Below, piece after piece: positions 36,578-44,811 of a stretch of DNA of 64,000 bases. The position numbers and the translations under genes are program-made. The first letter of the stretch is position 1. Each line of letters begins with the position of its first letter. Below the pieces are notes generated by a model that was not told the DNA's origin, did not search any database, and saw nothing but the letters and a program-made list of their open reading frames with translations. This DNA is from Murimonas intestini (lineage in GTDB: Bacteria > Bacillota > Clostridia > Lachnospirales > Lachnospiraceae): positions 1 to 64,000 of the forward strand of contig QGGY01000005.1 in NCBI GenBank assembly GCA_003148945.1, given 5' to 3'.

Positions 36578-37803
36578 TCAGGGCGTTCCAGGGTATCAGG
36601 CCGAAAGAGGGGCTGGCAGAGCGCATTGCGGCACTGCCTTATGATGTATACAGTGAGGCGGAAGCAAGAGAAGAAGTGAAGAAGGAGCCTATGAGCTTTC
36701 TGAAAATAGACAGGGCTGAGACTCAGTTCCCGGAAGGTACGGACCCGTATTCACCTCAGGTATATCAGAAGGCTCATGATATTTTAAAAGAAATGCTGGA
36801 GGCAGGGGAATTTTGTAAAGACAGTTCAGCCTGCTATTACCTCTATGAGCTGACCATGGATGGACGCAGCCAGACCGGGCTTGTGGCCTGCGCTTCTATA
36901 GATGATTATCTGAACGGCGTGATAAAAAAACACGAAAATACAAGGCTGGATAAGGAACTTGACAGGATCCGCCATGTAGATATATGTAATACCCAGACAG
37001 GCCCCATTTTTCTGGCATACAGGAAACAGGAATGCCTTCAGGAGCTCTTTGCTGAGATCAGGGAGGAAAAGGCAGTGTTCGACTTTGTGTCCCCTGACGG
37101 CATCAGGCACAGAGGCTGGAAGATCCAGGATGCGGATGATATTATTCTCATAGCAGCAGCCTTTGGAAAGGTGGATGAGATCTATATTGCCGACGGACAT
37201 CACAGGGCGGCGTCTGCTGTGAAGGTGGGGCTTAGGAGGAGAGAAGAGAATCCCGGCTATACAGGAAGGGAGGAATTCAACTACTTTTTATCTGTTCTTT
37301 TCCCTGATGAGGAGCTGAAGATCCTCAGTTATAACAGGATCGTAAAAGATTTAAACGGGCAGGATAAGTCAGGATACATGATTCGGCTTAAAGAAGTCTT
37401 TGAAGTCAGTGAGTGCGCCGGAGCAGCCGGACCAAAGGCGAAAGGGGAGCTTGGAATGTATCTGGACGGAACGTGGTATGCCCTTAAAATAAAAGAGCAG
37501 TATAAGAGCCAGGACCCTGTTGACGGGCTGGATGTATCTGTTCTTCAGAATGAGATCCTGGGGCCTGTCCTTGGAATTGAAGATCCCAAGACTGATAAAA
37601 GGATTGATTTTGTCGGGGGGATAAGAGGCCTTGAAGAGCTGGAGCGGAGGGTGGATGCCGAAGGCGGAGCAGCCTTTGCAATGTATCCCACGTCTATAGG
37701 GGAACTCTTTGCTGTGGCAGATGCAGGAAGGCTGATGCCGCCCAAGTCCACCTGGTTTGAGCCAAAGCTGAGAAGCGGCCTTTTTATACACAGCCTGAAA
37801 TAG
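36568..37803 (+). CDS. DUF1015 family protein
   Basis: The 411-residue protein opens IIRAFQGIRPKEGLAERIAALPYDV and carries the conserved KHENTRLDKELDR and IYIADGHHRAASA motifs of DUF1015. The DGHHR segment has been noted as nuclease- or kinase-like; I cannot assign a reaction. Members are often next to serC and serA in Clostridia, as here, which suggests a serine-related role (a serine kinase-like function has been considered for relatives). RBS AGAGGAGAAAATT precedes the ATG. Confidence 0.85.
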   Translation: MAIIRAFQGIRPKEGLAERIAALPYDVYSEAEAREEVKKEPMSFLKIDRAETQFPEGTDPYSPQVYQKAHDILKEMLEAGEFCKDSSACYYLYELTMDGRSQTGLVACASIDDYLNGVIKKHENTRLDKELDRIRHVDICNTQTGPIFLAYRKQECLQELFAEIREEKAVFDFVSPDGIRHRGWKIQDADDIILIAAAFGKVDEIYIADGHHRAASAVKVGLRRREENPGYTGREEFNYFLSVLFPDEELKILSYNRIVKDLNGQDKSGYMIRLKEVFEVSECAGAAGPKAKGELGMYLDGTWYALKIKEQYKSQDPVDGLDVSVLQNEILGPVLGIEDPKTDKRIDFVGGIRGLEELERRVDAEGGAAFAMYPTSIGELFAVADAGRLMPPKSTWFEPKLRSGLFIHSLK

Positions 37804-37904
37804 TTAGAATTTTTTATTCCTTTCAGAGGCGTTCTGTGATAGAATGTTAGTAAACTAAGCAGAATGGCAGAAGCTGTCTGCAAAATTCGACAGGAGGGTA
37901 CGTT

Positions 37905-40478
37905 ATGAATGAAAAATTGTACGATATGATGGATTGGGCGGCTATAGAAGCAGTCGTTTATTCGGAGGAGGATAATCCTCATTCGCTGCTTGGCCCCCAT
38001 AGCACAGAAGAAGGAATTTTAATTCAGACTTTTATTCCCACTGCTGTAAGTGTGAACGTAGTGCTGGATAAGACAAAAGATAAGTACCCGATGGAGCTGG
38101 AAGATGAGGCAGGATTTTTTGCTGCCCTTCTGCCGGAGAGATCCATACCGGAATATACATATGAGGTGACATTTGACAACGGGGTGACAGAAGAGTTAAA
38201 AGATCCCTATTGCTTTAAACCTCAGATTTCAGAAAAAGATACAAAAAAATTTAACAGCGGAATATGTTATGACATTTATGAAAAGCTGGGGGCCCATCCC
38301 AGGGAGGTGGATGGAGTCAAAGGTGTCAGCTTTGCCGTGTGGGCTCCGAATGCCATGCGCGTGAGCGTTGTGGGGGATTTTAATCTCTGGGACGGCCGGC
38401 GGCATCAGATGAGAAGACTGTGGGATTCGGGAATATTTGAAATATTTATTCCCGGGATAGAGGAAGGACAGCTGTACAAATATGAGATTAAAGCAAAAGG
38501 AGGGCTGACCTTCTTAAAGGCTGACCCATATGCGAATGCGGCTGAATTAAGGCCGGGAACTGCATCAGTGGTTGCAGATATAAGCGATTTCACGTGGACT
38601 GACAGCAGCTGGATGTCTGCCAGAAAGAAGCGGAATACCAAGAAGGAACCCATGAATATTTATGAGATGCATCTTGGTTCATGGAAGAGGCCCCAGGAGG
38701 AAGACAGGATATTCTGCAATTACAGAGAACTTGCTCCCATGATAGCGGAATATGTCAAAGAGATGGGGTATACTCACATTGAACTGATGCCTGTGATGGA
38801 GCATCCTTTTGACGGTTCATGGGGATATCAGGTGACTGGGTATTATGCTCCCACCAGCCGCTACGGCAGCCCGGAAGATTTCATGTATTTTATGAATTAC
38901 ATGCATGAGCAGGGGATCGGCGTTATCCTGGACTGGGTTCCGGCCCATTTTCCAAGGGATACCTTCGGCCTCTCCAATTTTGACGGCACATGTCTTTATG
39001 AGCATCAGGATCCCAGGAAAGGATCTCATCCACACTGGGGGACATTGATATATAATTACGCAAGGCCTGAGGTCAAAAATTTCCTCCTGGCAAATGCTCT
39101 GTTCTGGACAGAGAAGTACCATGCAGATGGTATCAGGATGGATGCTGTGGCATCTATGCTCTATCTGGACTATGGAAAGAATGACGGTGAATGGGTGGCC
39201 AATATTTACGGGGGAAATGAAAATCTCGATGCAGTTGAATTTTTCCATCATCTGAATTCCATATTCAAGAAAAGATATCCTGATGCGCTTATGATAGCCG
39301 AAGAATCAACAGCGTGGCCGAAGGTCACTACTCCTGTGGAGGAGGACGGCCTGGGCTTTGACTATAAGTGGAACATGGGCTGGATGAATGATTTTATTAA
39401 TTACATGCGCCTTGACCCGCTTTTCAGAGGCGGCCATCACGGAGAACTCATTTTCAGTATGATATATGCGTACAGTGAAGATTTTATTCTTACCCTGTCT
39501 CATGACGAGGTGGTCCATGGAAAGGGATCCATGATCGGAAAGATGCCGGGAGACAGAGAGCAGCAGTTTGCCAATCTGAGGGCAGCCTACGGATACATGA
39601 TGGCGCACCCGGGCAAGAAGCTTCTGTTTATGGGACAAGACTTTGCACAGTACTCTGAATGGTCTGAAGAAAAAGAACTGGAATGGGATATGCTGGAGAA
39701 TGAGGAACATAAAAAGATGCAGGATTATGTAAAGGCCCTGAATACTTTTTACAGAGAGCATCCTGCCCTTTACCAGCTTGACTATGATCCTAAAGGCTTT
39801 GAGTGGATAAACAATATATCAGCGGATGAAAATATGCTTGTATTCACCAGGAATACAAGGAAGCGGGAGGAAATGCTTCTCATTGTGTGTAATTTCTCAC
39901 CGCTCGTCTATGAGAATCATAAGATTGGTGTTCCGTATCCAGGCAAGTATAAAGAGATCTTTAACAGTGACAGAAAAGAGTTCGGGGGCAGCGGAGAGGT
40001 GAATCCGAGGCTGAAGCAGTCAAAGAAAGACGAATGCGATGACAGGCCGAATTCTATTACCATAAAAGTGCCGCCTATGGGAATTGCAATATTCTCTTAC
40101 ACAAAGGCAGATAAAAAAGTTTCCAGCAATAATACAGCAAAAGCAGGGAAAACTGTAAAAAAAGGGACAGCAGGCGGCAAAGCAGCAGCCGGAAAAAAGA
40201 ATTTAAAGGATGAACTGGCTGCCAAATTCCAGGAAGCTCAGGCAGAGGCTGAAAAGCAGCTGGAAGAGGGACTCAGACAGATAACAGCCAAAGCAGAACC
40301 TGCTGCAGAAAAGGCAGTGGAAGCAGTTAAGAAAGAAACGGCAAAGGTGGAGGCAGTAGTCAAGAAAGCAGCGCCTGTTGCAGAAAAGGCGGCAGAAGCG
40401 GTTAAAAAAGAAGTCCAGAAGGCAGCGCCTGCTGCAGATGCAAAAGTACAGAAGGGTAGAAAAAGAAGTAAGAAATAA
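37905..40478 (+). CDS. glgB: 1,4-alpha-glucan branching enzyme with Lys/Ala-rich C-terminal tail
   Basis: GlgB makes alpha-1,6 branches in glycogen. The 857-residue protein has an N-terminal CBM48 region (SFAVWAPNAMRVSVVGDFNLWDG) and a GH13 barrel with VILDWVPAHFP, the nucleophile Asp in GIRMDAVASML, acid Glu in MIAEESTAWP and Asp in LTLSHDEVVHG, then a beta-sandwich end (~640-730). About 125 extra residues follow, rich in Lys and Ala, with recurring AEKAxEAVKKE units. Usual GlgB length is 630-730, so the tail is an addition. RBS CAGGAGGG. The mscS-like gene overlaps its stop by one base. Confidence 0.95.
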   Translation: MNEKLYDMMDWAAIEAVVYSEEDNPHSLLGPHSTEEGILIQTFIPTAVSVNVVLDKTKDKYPMELEDEAGFFAALLPERSIPEYTYEVTFDNGVTEELKDPYCFKPQISEKDTKKFNSGICYDIYEKLGAHPREVDGVKGVSFAVWAPNAMRVSVVGDFNLWDGRRHQMRRLWDSGIFEIFIPGIEEGQLYKYEIKAKGGLTFLKADPYANAAELRPGTASVVADISDFTWTDSSWMSARKKRNTKKEPMNIYEMHLGSWKRPQEEDRIFCNYRELAPMIAEYVKEMGYTHIELMPVMEHPFDGSWGYQVTGYYAPTSRYGSPEDFMYFMNYMHEQGIGVILDWVPAHFPRDTFGLSNFDGTCLYEHQDPRKGSHPHWGTLIYNYARPEVKNFLLANALFWTEKYHADGIRMDAVASMLYLDYGKNDGEWVANIYGGNENLDAVEFFHHLNSIFKKRYPDALMIAEESTAWPKVTTPVEEDGLGFDYKWNMGWMNDFINYMRLDPLFRGGHHGELIFSMIYAYSEDFILTLSHDEVVHGKGSMIGKMPGDREQQFANLRAAYGYMMAHPGKKLLFMGQDFAQYSEWSEEKELEWDMLENEEHKKMQDYVKALNTFYREHPALYQLDYDPKGFEWINNISADENMLVFTRNTRKREEMLLIVCNFSPLVYENHKIGVPYPGKYKEIFNSDRKEFGGSGEVNPRLKQSKKDECDDRPNSITIKVPPMGIAIFSYTKADKKVSSNNTAKAGKTVKKGTAGGKAAAGKKNLKDELAAKFQEAQAEAEKQLEEGLRQITAKAEPAAEKAVEAVKKETAKVEAVVKKAAPVAEKAAEAVKKEVQKAAPAADAKVQKGRKRSKK

Positions 40479-41374
40479 TGAAAGAACATATGACAGAATT
40501 AACGCAGAATGTGGCTGAGATGGTGGCAGAACCTGAGAAAAAGGTGAATGAGCTGCTGAACTATTTTCAGGACAGGCTTCCGGGCATGATAGACTTGCTG
40601 ATAAAAATAGCACTTGTTCTGGCAGTATTTTTCATTGGCAAGAAGGTCATTAACTGGCTGCTCAGAATGATAAAGCGTTCGTTTACAAGGGCTGGCCTGG
40701 AGGAAGGCTCCATTCATTTTCTGCTCTCCCTGATCAAGGCGCTGATGTATGTGATACTTGTATCCAGCCTTGCCACTTATCTGGGGGTGAAGGAGGCATC
40801 AATTGCAGCGCTGCTGGGCTCCATGGGAGTCGGCATTGTACTGGCGCTGAAGGAATCCCTGTCTAATCTGGCAGGCGGAGTGATCCTCCTTCTGATGAAG
40901 CCATTTGTGGTAGGCGATTATATCAGAGAGGATGGCCATGGCAATGAAGGGACTGTCCACAGCATTGATCTGTTTTACACAAAGCTGATCACTCCTGATA
41001 ATCAGGTAGTAAGCCTGCCAAACGGCATCCTCTCAAATACAAGCATGACGAATGTGACGAAGCAGGATAAGAGGCAGCTGAGGCTGACGGTGGGGATATC
41101 ATATGACGCGGATATTAAAGAGGCTAAAGCAGTTTTGGAAGAAATACTGCGGACAGACGAAAAGGTTATGCAGAATGAGCCGGTGGATGTATTTGTGGAT
41201 GAACTCGCTGAGAGCAGTGTCCAGATAGGATTCAGGGCATGGCTTGCCCCGGAGGATTACTGGCCGGCAAAATGGAGAATTACAGAGACTGTTAAATATG
41301 CATTTGATGCAAAGGGGATAAGTATTCCCTATAAGCAGATAGATGTCCATGTGGCATCAGAAAATACTAAATGA
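40478..41374 (+). CDS. Small-conductance mechanosensitive channel (MscS family)
   Basis: A 298-residue inner-membrane channel. Three TM segments are visible (MIDLLIKIALVLAVFFIGKKV; FLLSLIKALMYVILVSSL; ASIAALLGSMGVGIVLALKE as the Gly/Ala-rich pore helix). The MscS beta domain follows (KPFVVGDYI, GTVHSIDLFYTKLITPDNQVV, LPNGILSN). Family members open under membrane tension to release osmolytes. The start ATG 40478 overlaps the glgB stop and has a weak RBS; ATG 40490 is an alternative. Confidence 0.92.
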   Translation: MKEHMTELTQNVAEMVAEPEKKVNELLNYFQDRLPGMIDLLIKIALVLAVFFIGKKVINWLLRMIKRSFTRAGLEEGSIHFLLSLIKALMYVILVSSLATYLGVKEASIAALLGSMGVGIVLALKESLSNLAGGVILLLMKPFVVGDYIREDGHGNEGTVHSIDLFYTKLITPDNQVVSLPNGILSNTSMTNVTKQDKRQLRLTVGISYDADIKEAKAVLEEILRTDEKVMQNEPVDVFVDELAESSVQIGFRAWLAPEDYWPAKWRITETVKYAFDAKGISIPYKQIDVHVASENTK

Positions 41375-41393
41375 GAAAGCAGGTGAACTACAG

Positions 41394-41777
41394 GTGGAGG
41401 GACAAAAGGAACAGCACATCCACACCCATATAAGGGAGGATGGGACTGTGTATGAACACGTCCATACCCATGAGGATGGAAATGGACAGACGGAACACTC
41501 TCACAATCATACCCATACCCATGAGAACACGAAGGCTGTAATAAACCGGCTTTCAAGAGCGATCGGACATCTGGAATCAATTAAGAGGATGGTGGAGAAT
41601 GGAAGGGACTGCAGTGAAGTTCTGATCCAGCTTTCAGCAGTGAAAGCAGCGATCAATAATACAGGAAAAGTGATACTTCATGACCATATCCAGCATTGTC
41701 TTGTGGAGGCGGTGGAAACCGGCGATACGCAGACGATAGAAGAGCTGAATAAAGCAATAGACCGGTTTATTAAATAG
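41394..41777 (+). CDS. CsoR/RcnR-family metal-sensing repressor with His-rich N-terminus
   Basis: The C-terminal ~85 residues are a CsoR-type helical repressor: AVINRLSRAIGHLESIKRMVENGRDCSEVLIQLSAV-like start, then KVILHDHIQHCLVEAVETGD. It keeps the Cys (RDC) and the His-x3-Cys pair (HIQHC) of copper-type CsoR sensors. About 40 N-terminal residues are full of His (HIHTH, EHVHTHEDG, EHSHNHTHTHE) and could bind Ni, Zn or Cu. GTG 41394 has AGGTGA seven nt upstream and is preferred. The earlier ATG 41343 would overlap the channel gene by 32 nt without an RBS. No metal transporter gene is adjacent. Confidence 0.85.
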   Translation: MEGQKEQHIHTHIREDGTVYEHVHTHEDGNGQTEHSHNHTHTHENTKAVINRLSRAIGHLESIKRMVENGRDCSEVLIQLSAVKAAINNTGKVILHDHIQHCLVEAVETGDTQTIEELNKAIDRFIK

Positions 41778-41843
41778 AGGGACGGGATGAGGCAATAGGT
41801 ATGCATACGTTGGGAGTGGGTTAAAAATCAGGAGGAGCAGCGT

Positions 41844-42593
41844 ATGAAACTGGAATATTTAAAAAAAGCAATTCAGAATTCGAGACATTTGGTTTGCCTG
41901 GCAGGAATGGAGATGCTGAGGGAACAAGGATATTCTTATTACAAGGATGATGACCAGCTATACGAGACTGAACGGAAATACGGATATTCCCCGGAGGAGC
42001 TATATAATGTACATTGTTTCAATACCAGGCCGGAGCTGTTTTATGATTATTACAAAAATGAAGTCCTCAGCCAGGATATAATCCCTGGGCCGGGAAATGA
42101 GGCGCTTGCCAGGCTGGAAAGCCAGGGCTATGTAAAATGTATTATAACGAAAGGAATCCACAATGTCCTGCAGGCAGCAGGCTGCAGGAATGTGATCAAT
42201 CTCCATGGAAATATCTATGAAAATAATCACTGCCCCAGGTGCGGGAAGATCTTTCCTGTAGAGTACTTAAAGAATGCAGAAAAGATCCCTCTTTGCGATA
42301 AGTGCAATATTCCCATCCATCCGGGCGGAATCCTGCATGGTGAGATGGTAGATATCCATCTTATGAGCACGGCTGCTGACGAGGTCTCCAAAGCGGATGT
42401 TCTGCTTGTGCTCGGTATGGACTTCTCGGCCAGCCTCTGCAGGGAAATACTTCCATACTTCCGAGGCCAGAAGCTTATTCTGATAAACAGGAAGGAACAT
42501 TATTCTGACAATGTGGCCGATCTTGTATATCATGAACCTGTGGAAGAAGTGATGCCGCTGGTAGTGAGCGGCCTTGAGGCCAGATGCGGCTGA
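41844..42593 (+). CDS. Sir2-family protein with degenerate NAD-binding motifs
   Basis: The 249-residue protein aligns with bacterial sirtuins. It has the catalytic-His segment NVINLHGNIYENNHCPRCGK, two zinc Cys pairs (CPRCG and CDKCN), then HPGGILHGEMV in place of RPxVVxFGE, and VLLVLGMDFSASL in place of the GTSLxVxPA segment. The N-terminal GAGxSxxSGIPDFR motif is replaced by LAGMEMLREQGYSYYKD, and TQNxD by ITKGIHN. The NAD pocket is thus strongly changed while the zinc module and His remain. It could be an atypical deacylase or a binding-only protein. RBS AGGAGGAGCAGCGT. Confidence 0.78.
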   Translation: MKLEYLKKAIQNSRHLVCLAGMEMLREQGYSYYKDDDQLYETERKYGYSPEELYNVHCFNTRPELFYDYYKNEVLSQDIIPGPGNEALARLESQGYVKCIITKGIHNVLQAAGCRNVINLHGNIYENNHCPRCGKIFPVEYLKNAEKIPLCDKCNIPIHPGGILHGEMVDIHLMSTAADEVSKADVLLVLGMDFSASLCREILPYFRGQKLILINRKEHYSDNVADLVYHEPVEEVMPLVVSGLEARCG

Positions 42594-42727
42594 TCGGCTG
42601 CACTTCAGCGAAGGGGCAGGCAGTGTACTTATTCAGGTATGCTGCCTGCTTTGCAGTATACAGAACAGTATGCTTTGAGACAGATAACGGCCGGCAATAA
42701 TTATTTTAATTTTTTTATCATTTCCAC

Positions 42728-42756
42728 TTGACATATACTGATTTGTGTATTATTAT
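42728..42756 (+). promoter_or_regulatory. Promoter of the cold-shock gene
   Basis: TTGACA (42728-42733), 17-bp spacer, TATTAT (42751-42756). Transcription should start near 42763, giving a leader of ~120 nt. The gap 42594-42727 after the Sir2-like gene holds no feature I can support. Confidence 0.75.
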
Positions 42757-42784
42757 ATAGAAGTATTCCTAATAAAGTTTTGAT

Positions 42785-42842
42785 TCACACATTTTTGTAA
42801 GTCATTATTCTATTAATAGCTTACGAAAGTGTGTGATTTTTT
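42785..42842 (+). promoter_or_regulatory. Terminator-like hairpin inside the cold-shock gene leader
   Basis: Bases 42785-42801 pair with 42820-42836 over 17 positions (two G-T pairs), with an 18-nt A/T-rich loop and TTTTTT after the stem. It lies between the promoter and the start codon, so it should reduce transcription unless opened. Cold-shock proteins melt such stems in other bacteria, so feedback or temperature control is plausible. Confidence 0.65.
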
Positions 42843-42884
42843 ATTTTGTGGAAATATAATATTATAATTCAGGAGGTATCTTTC

Positions 42885-43088
42885 ATGAACGAAGGTACAG
42901 TAAAATGGTTTAACTCAACAAAAGGTTTTGGTTTTATTACAAATGATTCCGACGGAGAAGATGTATTTGTACACTTTTCAGGAATTGTTAATGATGGTTA
43001 CAAATCTTTAGACGAAGGACAGAAAGTAACATTTGAAATCACTAGAGGAGCCCGTGGTCTTCAGGCAACTGATGTCCGTGGATTATAA
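42885..43088 (+). CDS. Cold-shock protein (CspA family)
   Basis: A 67-residue single cold-shock domain that binds single-stranded nucleic acid. RNP1 is KGFGFIT and RNP2 is VFVHFSGI, both intact, and the protein begins [20 protein letters not shown] 42885 follows AGGAGGTATCTTTC. The 13 in-frame codons upstream lack an RBS. Its leader contains the hairpin at 42785-42842, and a terminator follows the gene. Confidence 0.95.
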   Translation: MNEGTVKWFNSTKGFGFITNDSDGEDVFVHFSGIVNDGYKSLDEGQKVTFEITRGARGLQATDVRGL

Positions 43089-43113
43089 TCCTTTATAAAA
43101 TATTTTTAAATGT

Positions 43114-43164
43114 AAGAGCTGCAGTTCAAGGCTGGTGATACAGTCTTGGGCTGCGGCTCTTTTT
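43114..43164 (+). terminator. Intrinsic terminator after the cold-shock gene
   Basis: AGAGCTGCAG (43115-43124) pairs with CTGCGGCTCT (43151-43160), one G-T, followed by TTTT. The loop contains a second small stem. Confidence 0.75.
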
Positions 43165-43198
43165 AATTTCATGGAAAAGCTTTTCCCTATGAAATTAA
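43163..43198. repeat. 36-bp near-perfect palindrome
   Basis: TTAATTTCAT and ATGAAATTAA flank GGAAAAGCTTTTCC, with two unpaired bases on one side. It follows the terminator at once and is symmetric, so it could be a further bidirectional terminator or a protein-binding site. Nothing else is seen in 43199-43358 apart from the approach to the next gene. Confidence 0.5.
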
Positions 43199-43358
43199 AC
43201 CCTTCGTGGGGAACTGTGAAGAAGTACTAAATGATTATATTTTGAGATGCTGGAAATGTGGTAAAATAGAATAGAAGATATGTGTATGACACAAAGCGTA
43301 CTGATGACAGGAATTATGACCATATACTATTATGTTGGACAATGAGGGGGAGAAAATC

Positions 43359-43961
43359 ATGAGAAAGCATTTAATTATATTATGCCTTAGCGCCTTGGTT
43401 TTATCAGGCTGTGCGTCCGCCACAGATGATAGTTGTTTTTTGGATAATTATGTTGCTTATGAGAACGAAAGTATTTTACCCGGCAAAATGAAATGGTTTA
43501 TTTCACAGGATGAAGTCATTGACCAGATGAAATTAGGGGAGGATGTCAGGGAAAGAGATGATGGCCAGCTAGTGGCTGATAATCTCAGCATCCCTGATGT
43601 TAACCAGGATGATGAGAAGCATGTAAGATTTTATTTTGAAAATGGCCGGTTTGTTTCATGGGAGATATTTATTCTGACAAAATCAGATGCAAGATGCGAA
43701 GCTTTGTTTACCGGCATTATTGAATGGGGTAAGAAAAACCTTCCGGAACCGCAGGTAAACACAGCATTATGGGATGAAAGTACAGATTACATTTTAGGAC
43801 AATACAGGGAAGATGAAAATGTCAGCTTTATTTGGAACGCAGAAGATATGAGCTACCTTCGGATCGATATGACCGTTCAGGCAGAATACCTGGACGATGT
43901 TTACAATATTATAAATCTGTCGGGCAGCGCCCCAAGAGAGGTGCCTGAAGGTAAACAGTAA
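43359..43961 (+). CDS. Putative lipoprotein of unknown function
   Basis: A 200-residue protein with a lipoprotein signal (MRKHLIILCLSALVLSGC, lipid Cys in LSGC). The mature part is acidic and globular (DEVIDQMKLGEDVRERDDGQ, VRFYFENGRFVSWEIFI), without a domain I recognise. ATG 43359 starts the signal peptide with GAGGGGGAGAAAATC upstream; the ATG at 43332 would add nine residues before it. It is a single gene followed by a hairpin shared with a convergent tRNA gene. Confidence 0.75.
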   Translation: MRKHLIILCLSALVLSGCASATDDSCFLDNYVAYENESILPGKMKWFISQDEVIDQMKLGEDVRERDDGQLVADNLSIPDVNQDDEKHVRFYFENGRFVSWEIFILTKSDARCEALFTGIIEWGKKNLPEPQVNTALWDESTDYILGQYREDENVSFIWNAEDMSYLRIDMTVQAEYLDDVYNIINLSGSAPREVPEGKQ

Positions 43962-43994
43962 AGCGCCAACCCTGCATTTTACAGGGCTGGCGCT
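43962..43994. terminator. Hairpin between the lipoprotein gene and tRNA-Thr
   Basis: AGCGCCA-A-CCCTG pairs with CAGGG-C-TGGCGCT around CATTTTA (12 paired bases, one mismatch). Both flanks are only modestly T-rich, but its place between convergent genes supports a shared terminator. Confidence 0.6.
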
Positions 43995-44005
43995 ATATAT
44001 TTCAA

Positions 44006-44078
44006 AGCTGAAAATGGGACTCGAACCCACGACCCCTTCATTACGAGTGAAGTGCTCTACCAACTGAGCTATTTCAGC
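44006..44078 (-). tRNA. tRNA-Thr (anticodon CGT)
   Basis: Read on the minus strand, a cloverleaf forms: acceptor GCTGAAA/TTTCAGC, D-arm AGCTCAGTTGGTAGAGC, anticodon arm CTTCA-CTCGTAA-TGAAG, and T-arm GTGGG-TTCGAGT-CCCAT. Anticodon CGT reads ACG (Thr). CCA is not encoded. The promoter is at 44109-44137. Confidence 0.95.
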
Positions 44079-44108
44079 TTACATACGGTAAATATTACCG
44101 ACCTTAGT

Positions 44109-44137
44109 ATTATATATAGTTTTATAAAATTTTGCAA
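44109..44137 (-). promoter_or_regulatory. Promoter of tRNA-Thr
   Basis: On the minus strand TTGCAA (44137-44132) and TATAAT (44114-44109) have a 17-bp spacer, placing the start ~25 nt before the mature tRNA 5' end. Confidence 0.75.
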
Positions 44138-44216
44138 GTGTTTTTTTGTGTTACTATTCGATTATTGATGATAACGGTAGAATACAGGGAGATTGATAAA
44201 AAATTCTCAATTGTTG

Positions 44217-44245
44217 TTGTGCTTATGACTAATATAAGCTATAAT
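44217..44245 (+). promoter_or_regulatory. Candidate promoter of the hydrogenase operon
   Basis: TTGTGC (44217-44222) and TATAAT (44240-44245), 17-bp spacer, about 85 nt before the first gene. I looked for a Rex-type palindrome in 44138-44331 and did not find a convincing one. Confidence 0.5.
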
Positions 44246-44331
44246 TAAACTACATATGTGTGCAAAAGCGCAAGAATGATTAAGGTTTTGGCACAAAAAC
44301 AAGAAAAAATATATAAAATGGAGGTAAACAG

Positions 44332-44811
44332 ATGCTGGATCAGTCATACTACGACAAGGTAGATGAAATCATTAAACATTATGGGCGAAAAGCCAGCTCG
44401 CTGATTCCAATCATGCAGGATATCCAGGGTGAGTACCGTTATCTGCCGGGAGAGCTTCTGACCTACGTGGCAAAGGAAATCGGTATCAGGGAAGCAAAGG
44501 CCTATAGTGTGGCCACTTTTTATGAGAATTTTTCGTTTGAACCAAAGGGGAAATATGTTATCAAGGTCTGCGATGGGACAGCCTGCCATGTCAGAAAGTC
44601 AGCCCCCATACTGGAGGCCATTTTCAAAGAACTGGGACTTAGCCCGAAGAAGCATACTACTGATGATATGATGTTTACAGTAGAAACTGTTTCCTGTCTG
44701 GGTGCCTGCGGCCTGGCGCCTACAATGACTGTCAATGATGAGGTTCATCCGGTAATGACTCCGGAGAAGGCGCTTGCTTTAATTAATGCATTGAAAGGAG
44801 AAGGCGCATGA
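44332..44811 (+). CDS. hydC: NuoE-like [2Fe-2S] subunit of the NADH-linked [FeFe] hydrogenase
   Basis: The 159-residue protein is a thioredoxin-like ferredoxin subunit. Its [2Fe-2S] cluster is held by Cys in VCDGTACHVR and VSCLGACGLAPTM. YDKVDEIIKHYGRKASSLIP and IQGEYRYLPGELLTYVA are typical of HydC/NuoE. It passes electrons to the NuoF-like subunit. RBS TGGAGG. Its stop overlaps the hydB start by 4 nt. First gene of the five-gene hydrogenase operon. Confidence 0.93.
   Translation: MLDQSYYDKVDEIIKHYGRKASSLIPIMQDIQGEYRYLPGELLTYVAKEIGIREAKAYSVATFYENFSFEPKGKYVIKVCDGTACHVRKSAPILEAIFKELGLSPKKHTTDDMMFTVETVSCLGACGLAPTMTVNDEVHPVMTPEKALALINALKGEGA

Noticed and set aside
44138-44331. Rex (redox) operator before the hydrogenase operon
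   Set aside because: TTGTTG-like pieces occur but no palindrome near the TTGTTAA/TTAACAA form was found.
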